Positions 58,960-64,000 of a stretch of DNA of 64,000 nt are shown in pieces. Every line of letters begins with the position of its first letter. The stretch's first letter is position 1. The translations under genes were made by a program, and so were the position numbers. The stretch is from Symbiodinium microadriaticum (taxonomy: Eukaryota; Sar; Dinophyceae; Suessiales; Symbiodiniaceae). The notes under the pieces were generated by a model. It had not been told where the DNA came from and did not search any database. It was given only the letters and a program-made list of their open reading frames with translations. The stretch lies in assembly GCA_001939145.1 (NCBI GenBank), contig LSRX01000136.1, positions 729,179-793,178 on the forward strand, written 5' to 3'.

Positions 58960-59354
58960 AGATCTCTACAAGCTGCCACGGACCTACGCCTTCAAAATTC
59001 CAAGTTATGCAAAGTACATCAAAGTGTTAAGTATATCTCAGTCAGGAGTCAAGATTAATTCTCGCCAGTATGAGTTCTTACTCTCACGGCGCACTTACGG
59101 TGTTATGGGCCTTTGTGACCTTTGTGCATGGAAAGATTACATCGCGGGGGTAAGGAAGCACAGCTCCACACGGTGATTGTCAGGAAAGACTGTTCGCAGA
59201 TTGTACCGTCTAGCTTGCCGCCCAGGAAAAAAAGCTGGAGTTGCGCGCGATGCCCTAGCTATCTCGCGCTCAGCCATAGATATAACAGGATGGCGACTTT
59301 TCAGATCCAACAGAAACCCGTGCACGACTTCCCACGTCCCGGCATAGGACAAGC

Positions 59355-60108
59355 CAAGAGACGGCTTGCGCGGCTTCGGGCAGGCTCGCCCTCTTCTTCT
59401 GCACCTTCGTCGGGTACTCGACGGCTGCTTTCGGAGAATAGGCGCCAGCACGAAAGGATGCCTACTCAGCCTACTCGCCGAGCGGCCTGCTTCCCCCCTT
59501 CTAACGACCCTCACAGCCTCGATTCCCAAGCAACTTGTCGATCTCGTCGTCAGTGTCTTGAGAGTCGCCAGACGTTTCTTTGACGTCGGGTTTTGGCGCC
59601 CTGCACCCGCCAACTCAACTGCTGCAATGTGCATCAGGTCAACAGGAAGTGTTCATGCTGCCGAGAGTCGCTCTGACACCGTCAGCATCCGGCTCAATGG
59701 CCGACATCTTCGCGCCCAGCAACACGTCTTTCATTTGCTGGAGGAGCTGAAACTCCTCTAGGTCGCCCCCTTCCAGGGGTCAAATGCACTTTTCCGATGC
59801 GGCAAAGTTGAAGCCGTGATGCTCTTTCCTCGGGCCTTTGTCTGGATGTAGCTCCACGGCTCGTCTTTTGAAAGCCCTGGTGATGGATGCGCTGTCGGCC
59901 GACTGCCCAAGTCCTGCCAAACCCAAGTCTCTGAGAAGCAAGCAGATCCCAAATTGTGTCAGTAGGTTTGAACAGACATGCCATGGCAAGGTCCCAGTAT
60001 CGAGAGGGCCACCTGCTTTTCGATAAGCTCCAGTCGCGCCGCCACCTCCAAGGACACAAGTACTGTGGTGGCACTGAAGCTTTGCGCGGACTTGCGGGGG
60101 GGATGGTC
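59355..60108 (-). CDS. J-domain (DnaJ-type) co-chaperone 2
   Basis: Exons: 60108-~59985 (SLEVAARLELIEKQVALSIL, a coiled helix, after acceptor CTTTCTCAG); 59930-59815 (DLGLAGLGQSADSASITRAF, then KRRAVELHPDKGPRKEHH, J helices I-II with HPD); 59757-~59655 (EEFQLLQQMKDVLLGAKMSA, helix III); 59600-59515 (APKPDVKETSGDSQDTDDEI then DKLLGNRG, acidic, with a GTGAGG donor); 59427-59355 (AAVEYPTKVQKKRASLPEAA). The 59815-to-59757 intron would be only 57 nt, GC-AG. It joins in phase to give HPDKGPRKEHHEEFQLLQQM, a normal J-domain spacing. Start and stop not found. Expected partner is an Hsp70. Distinct in sequence from J-domain gene 1. Confidence 0.8.
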
Positions 60109-60236
60109 CTGAGAAAGGCAATGGGGCAGGCCAGCTGGCTTGACAAACGACTCTCAACTTGACCAGCGGAACCGTCTAAGGTGCTTCTGTAGTTGGGCAT
60201 GGTTGGCCCTGGGGATCATAGCCCGCCACGCTGTCC

Positions 60237-60482
60237 GTGGCCTCTCAAAATCTCAAGGATGTGGCGGATGATTCCCCCTCATTATGGATTGCCGAGGCTA
60301 AGGCTCTTCTCCCCTGCCAGAATACACAATCTCCGCATGCGCCGGCGCAACGACCAGGGAGCAAATTAGGAGAAGAGGAGTTATTAATTACCTCCTCTCC
60401 TCCACACAGCGCAGGGGCGTCTGCCTCCGTTCCTTTTTTGGGAGCGATCCTCTCATTGTTAATGCTTGCGCGCTCTGATTAA
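60237..60482 (+). CDS. Plus-strand open frame, 81 codons
   Basis: Starts at GTG. It reads SQNLKDVADDSPSLWIAEAK, then GSKLGEEELLITSSPPHSAG, and ends with a hydrophobic stretch (VPFLGAILSLLMLARSD). The minus strand is closed here, which favours plus-strand coding or chance. A GAGGAG...CTCCTC hairpin lies at 60375-60397. Unknown. Confidence 0.3.
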   Translation: MASQNLKDVADDSPSLWIAEAKALLPCQNTQSPHAPAQRPGSKLGEEELLITSSPPHSAGASASVPFLGAILSLLMLARSD

Positions 60483-60680
60483 AAACCACAGTCACAGTTA
60501 GACCCGCCCGGCAAGCTCGGCCTGAAACCTGTGCTTTGCTCGGTTCGCTTTCTCTTCTGCTTGGGGCATGAGGCACACGCCCCGCTCGTCCGAGCGCCCC
60601 ATCCACCGGCATCGAAGCTTTGGACTCGAGGAGCGCATTCCACTAAGGGAAGTCTGCAGCTGGTATCCCTCATGCTTTGG

Positions 60681-61285
60681 TCAGCCTACGGGATGAAGTA
60701 ACCCTCTCTCCCTCTCTCGTTTCTTTCTTTCCCTCTTTCTTTGTGATGGATGTTCATCCCAGCATCGCTCAGTAATTACGGATGGAAGGTTGAGCTTGAT
60801 TTGGAGATCCACCAGAGCCTGTCTGCGCCACCCATCCCACTGCAAGACCTCCTGAGCCAGCTTCCCCTCGGAGAGCTCCTGACAGATCACCGGATCCACC
60901 CCATCGGTCCTTAAGTCTTAAGTCCTATCGACTGGTACCGAATCCTTTTGATCTCTTCTGCCGTGGAAGGCGATACCCTCCGATACGCGTGCATCGGTGA
61001 GCTGCCGCTCTGACTTATGTCTACAAAAACGACCAAGGCATTGGACAACCACTGTCCTTGCCGCGCGAAAGGATGCTCGGCTCGGTGTCTTCGAGCTCCT
61101 GCGTGGGCACGAACTAAGACGAGCTCGCCATTGATGGTGGTAGAAGTACACCTAATCTGGTAGCACAACCGCCGGACTTTGAGATGAACCCGGCGCAGCA
61201 GTTCACCGGGGGACGAAACTAGCTCTGCATCGCACGGTCTGGAAGGGGCACTAAGAGAACATGAAGTAGAGAAGCACAATTGCAA
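60681..61285 (-). CDS. Unassigned minus-strand exons
   Basis: About 61230-61110 reads CDAELVSSPGELLRRVHLKV then RRLCYQIRCTSTTINGELVL. About 60899-60775 reads DPVICQELSEGKLAQEVLQW then DGWRRQALVDLQIKLN. Both are clearly protein-like. They may be 5' exons of J-domain gene 2 or a separate gene. Confidence 0.4.
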
Positions 61286-61339
61286 TGTTCAGCCTGCTCA
61301 TAACAGTTGCACCTCCGTCTAGCACACATACATCACAGT

Positions 61340-61484
61340 GAGGCTGCTACTACTGCTGCTGCTACTGCGACGAGTAAAGCTCCAAGTATGACGACTGCTC
61401 GTGCTGTTGCTGTTGCTGCTGTTGTTGCTGTTGTTGTTGTTGTTGTTGCTGTTGTTGTTGTTGTTGTTGTTGTTGCTGTTGGTG

Positions 61485-61516
<32 letters not shown>

Positions 61517-61590
61517 GGTGGTGGCGGCGGTGGTGAGGCTGTTGCAGTTGTCGTCGTTTTTGTTGGTGTTGGTGTTGGTGGTGCAATCAA
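61340..61590. repeat. TGT/GGT trinucleotide microsatellite
   Basis: Long GTT/TGC runs followed by GGT/GGC runs. It gives Val/Leu, Gln/His or Thr/Pro homopolymer frames that are not genes. Confidence 0.95.
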
Positions 61591-61629
61591 AAACAGCAGC
61601 CTGTAACTTATGTCAGCTAGAAGTAATTG

Positions 61630-61927
61630 GGACTGCTGCCAGCGACCCCATGGGGGTGCCTGTCAAGTTTTTGGAGAATGCGATGCATGGTTTGCGCAGC
61701 AGCTGCCCTGTTGAGAGAAATGGTAAAGGGGAGCATCAAAACTACGGGCCGGGCTCCATTTTGTCTCTCTCGCAGCAGGTGGAGATGCAAATGTGGGTGG
61801 TCTTCTTGCTTGGCGTTGTCGCCTTCCCTGGCCCGGGCCCCCCCCTGTGGAGTAGGGCCTGTGGTCTTCTTGGATTGCCCCGCCGCGCCTGTGGCCCTGT
61901 GGCATGGTGCCTGCTGTGCATACTGTA
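61630..61927 (-). CDS. Unassigned minus-strand open frame
   Basis: About 100 codons, reading KTTGPTPQGGARAREGDNAK, then HLHLHLLRERQNGARPVVLM and LNRAAAAQTMHRILQKLDRH. Another minus frame is open for longer (61663-62160) but is compositionally poorer. Unknown. Confidence 0.3.
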
Positions 61928-62159
61928 GCTGCTGAGCAGTTAGCAGGAGGGTGGCCGTGTTCTACAAACGTACGGTTGCAGCCCTTTGTTGATCGTAATG
62001 TCATCGTAATGGTGCTTGTTACAACGTTAGAGGATTTGATGTTGCCATTCTCGCAAGTGGTGCCTGCCTCCCTGTGGTTCGCGTGGGCTTTTTCCGGCTC
62101 GCGGTGACGATTCCATCTTCCGAAAGCCACGACTGTGACCAGGACCGCGGGCGAGAGCA

Positions 62160-62525
62160 TATGCGTTATTACTCCTTGTGGGTGCCTAGTTTGACAAGCG
62201 TTTTAAGGTGTAAGTGGATCGCAAAGATTTCTTATCTGTAGAAGGTGCTTGCTGCTAACGGGTTTGAGAAGGGCTTTAATTTTTAGCTGATTTCGAAGGG
62301 TTCTTCAAGGATCTTGAGCCCTTCTACAACCCTCAGAAACATGTTTCAAATCCCACTAACCATTACAACCTTGCCAAAAGCACATTTAACTAATTTTTAA
62401 ATCCCATCAAACAAAACCCATTCCAAAACCCGTTGAACTCCCCGTAAGACTCCGTGAAACACCAATGAAGACCCTGCTAAAAACAACCGAAATCCGTGCT
62501 AAGATCAAAAAACCTCTTTCTTCAC
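62160..62525. other. Gene-free A/C-rich stretch
   Basis: From about 62330 the plus strand is rich in AAACCC, CCCATT and CCAAAA words with very few G, suggesting an aged short-period repeat. No gene. Confidence 0.5.
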
Positions 62526-62530
62526 TGTAA

Positions 62531-62904
62531 CTACACTATGGCGGCTGTGTTGTTGTTGTTGTTGTTGCTGCTGCTGTTGGCTTCGCCATCATGACTTTGC
62601 AAGTGCTTCAAACCGTCTGGCTCTTCTTGCAGTTGCCGGTCAACGGGGGGCGGGCAACGATCAGCGAGAAAGGAACATGCCCGTGACAGGAAACCTAGCG
62701 CCTGCAGAAGCTTGGCTGGAGAGACTTGGCCGATCCTCCCCTCCACCTGCTGGATGGCCTGCACACGACGTCGCCTCTACTGCAGATGGTGCCTCTCTCA
62801 TCAAACATGCTGACAAATTCTGGCAGTGACAGTGACACCCACCCCCTTCGACCCACCTCCTCTAGCGAATCGCCGAAGAAAAGGCTTCTGAGGAGAGGCT
62901 GCAC
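62531..62904 (-). CDS. Unassigned gene, last exon with poly-Asn tail
   Basis: After acceptor GTGTGCAG at about 62757 the last exon reads AIQQVEGRIGQVSPAKLLQA, then LGFLSRACSFLADRCPPP. It ends SSSNNNNNNTAAIV with the stop at 62531-62533. The Asn run is encoded by a TTG/TGC microsatellite at 62550-62580. The preceding exon, about 62904-62780, reads LLRSLFFGDSLEEVGRRGWV then SLPEFVSMFDERGTIC. Helical protein, family unknown. Confidence 0.5.
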
Positions 62905-62936
62905 CTAGGCAGATCTCAAGCTCGGGGCTCTCGGAG

Positions 62937-63230
62937 TCAACACGGCGCCGCCAGCTGAGCAGTAGCTCCAGGCACTTTCAACATGAGGTAATTTGCCAGA
63001 GGCACCAGTAACGGAAGCCCGCAGAAGACAATAGCCTGTGCCACGTCGATGCTTGCAGCATTGAGCAGCAGCTGAACACATCCTGAAGTGGCTCGGCATG
63101 GTGCAGAGATCAGGTTCCGCATGCCCAAGATGTTTTGGCGAACTTTTGGCACGTGAATCTCCGAAAGTAGCATGCTGACAACTAGAAACTGCCAACTCAA
63201 CTCTATTGGAAGCCGAAACCAAGCATCCAC
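62937..63230 (-). CDS. Unassigned membrane-protein exons
   Basis: Open for 98 codons on the minus strand. It reads RLPIELSWQFLVVSMLLSEI, then QNILGMRNLISAPCRATSGC and AQAIVFCGLPLLVPLANYLM. Two or three hydrophobic spans. An AG|GC junction at about 63029 may mark an exon start. Family unknown. Confidence 0.4.
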   Translation of the reverse strand: MDAWFRLPIELSWQFLVVSMLLSEIHVPKVRQNILGMRNLISAPCRATSGCVQLLLNAASIDVAQAIVFCGLPLLVPLANYLMLKVPGATAQLAAPC

Positions 63231-63584
63231 TCACATCGGCATCGCTTTCAGCTCGCCCATCGTGCAGTACGAGCCTGGGAGGCCACTGGCGACACTATGT
63301 CTGCTATAGCACTGCCTTCTGGTCTAGCTCCAGGAGACAGCTACAACAAGCGGCAGAAGAAACAAAGCAACACACAGAAAAAAAAAAACAAGTACACCTT
63401 ATACACTTGTCACTGGCCCACGCATCCTCTGTGTGCGCTCGGAGACCCTATTCAATCAGGTTTCGACAGTCAGGGCCCAGTGCTTCTAAACCGGGCCGTG
63501 CTTTCCCACAGATTACATTGAGGTCCCGAAGACCTAGCAAACACCGCAACAAACTCTGGACTTCCCCACTCTGAAGCTCTGCCG

Positions 63585-63961
63585 TCACATATGCCGGCCC
63601 AGCTGCGGCTTGGTGCGGCTCGCCTCCTCTTTGCGCTCCTCCTCATCCAGCTGCTCCAGCAAATCCTTTGGGGGAAACTCATGTAATGAATGCCCTTCAC
63701 ACTTCGGAGCCTCTATAACCTGTTGGATGTGGCAGACAAAGTTCGCAGTTTGCCATGTCGAGCAGCGACAAAAACCGCGACTAGTTGCCAAAGTTTGCTG
63801 AAGCTGATTGGAATAAGGCCCGCTGGCTTGGCACATGCCAGTTCCGCAAATATTCTGGCAATGCATGCTCGGAATGCTATGCTCGGAATCCGCTCTGGAC
63901 AACACTTAGCGTGTTTGGAATGCTGAAAGATGTGCCCCGAAGTTGTACGCTGGAAATCCAC
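63585..63961 (-). CDS. Unassigned minus-strand exon
   Basis: About 63790-63585 reads NFVCHIQQVIEAPKCEGHSL, then HEFPPKDLLEQLDEEERKEE and ends RTKPQLGRHM before TGA. The acidic-basic helix suggests a coiled coil. Possibly a last exon. Upstream to 63961 is open but unsupported. Confidence 0.45.
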
Positions 63962-64000
63962 AGAGCAAGAGCAAGTCAGTAACCCAGTACTCGGTAATCT

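Noticed and set aside
61307..61606. Poly-Val, poly-Gln or poly-Thr proteins
   Set aside because: Products of the TGT/GGT microsatellite in different frames.
1..64000. CRISPR array or bacterial defence system
   Set aside because: Repeats present are microsatellites, minisatellites and palindromes without regular unique spacers, and all recognised genes are eukaryotic and intron-split.

Overview
This looks like a nuclear contig from a photosynthetic dinoflagellate, most likely Suessiales/Symbiodiniaceae. Three things point that way. Genes are split into many short exons (about 50-150 nt) whose introns often start with GC (AG|GC...AG), and a few seem to start with GA. A small tandem gene family carries a plastid presequence of the red-lineage type (signal peptide, then Phe at +1 in an FVVP motif). 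Genes lie in long same-strand runs. No bacterial operon, rRNA or convincing tRNA was seen. Exons were called by eye from open frames, splice sites and, where stated, matching intron phases, so most 5' and 3' gene ends are open.

Left block, about 1-9.7 kb, plus strand. It begins with microsatellites and then a three-copy tandem array (period 1387 bp) of a small plastid-targeted protein gene. A multi-exon helical-protein gene of unknown function follows (7158-8805), then a Ser/Thr/Pro-rich exon near 9.6 kb.

Centre, about 9.96-14.94 kb. This is a gene-free, strongly A+T-rich island: one 60-base line has 11 G/C, against about 36 in a flanking line. It holds palindromic repeat units, diverged duplications and a telomere-like heptamer remnant.

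Right block, about 15-64 kb, almost all minus strand. Recognisable genes are: a phosphate:H+ symporter of the major facilitator superfamily (about 18.8-24 kb); an inositol polyphosphate kinase directly upstream of it (24.56-28.12 kb); a HAD-fold protein of the Swiss-army-knife RNA-repair HAD type (30.6-33.2 kb); a CCCH zinc-finger protein (36.5-37.7 kb); a polytopic membrane protein (43.2-44.8 kb); and two J-domain (DnaJ) proteins (50.4-52.4 and 59.4-60.1 kb). Many further minus-strand exons are clearly protein-like but not assigned. Repeat-rich gaps lie at 16.9-17.5, 25.7-26.0, 40.0-41.6 and 61.3-61.6 kb. There is a 36-base N gap at 50648-50683 and a single N at 25854.

The plus-strand block and the minus-strand block converge on the A+T-rich island. 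Convergent gene-array ends are where chromosomal domain boundaries lie in dinoflagellates studied by Hi-C, so the island is the best candidate here for an undescribed structural element. The phosphate transporter and inositol polyphosphate kinase, head-to-tail on one strand, form a plausible phosphate-homeostasis pair.
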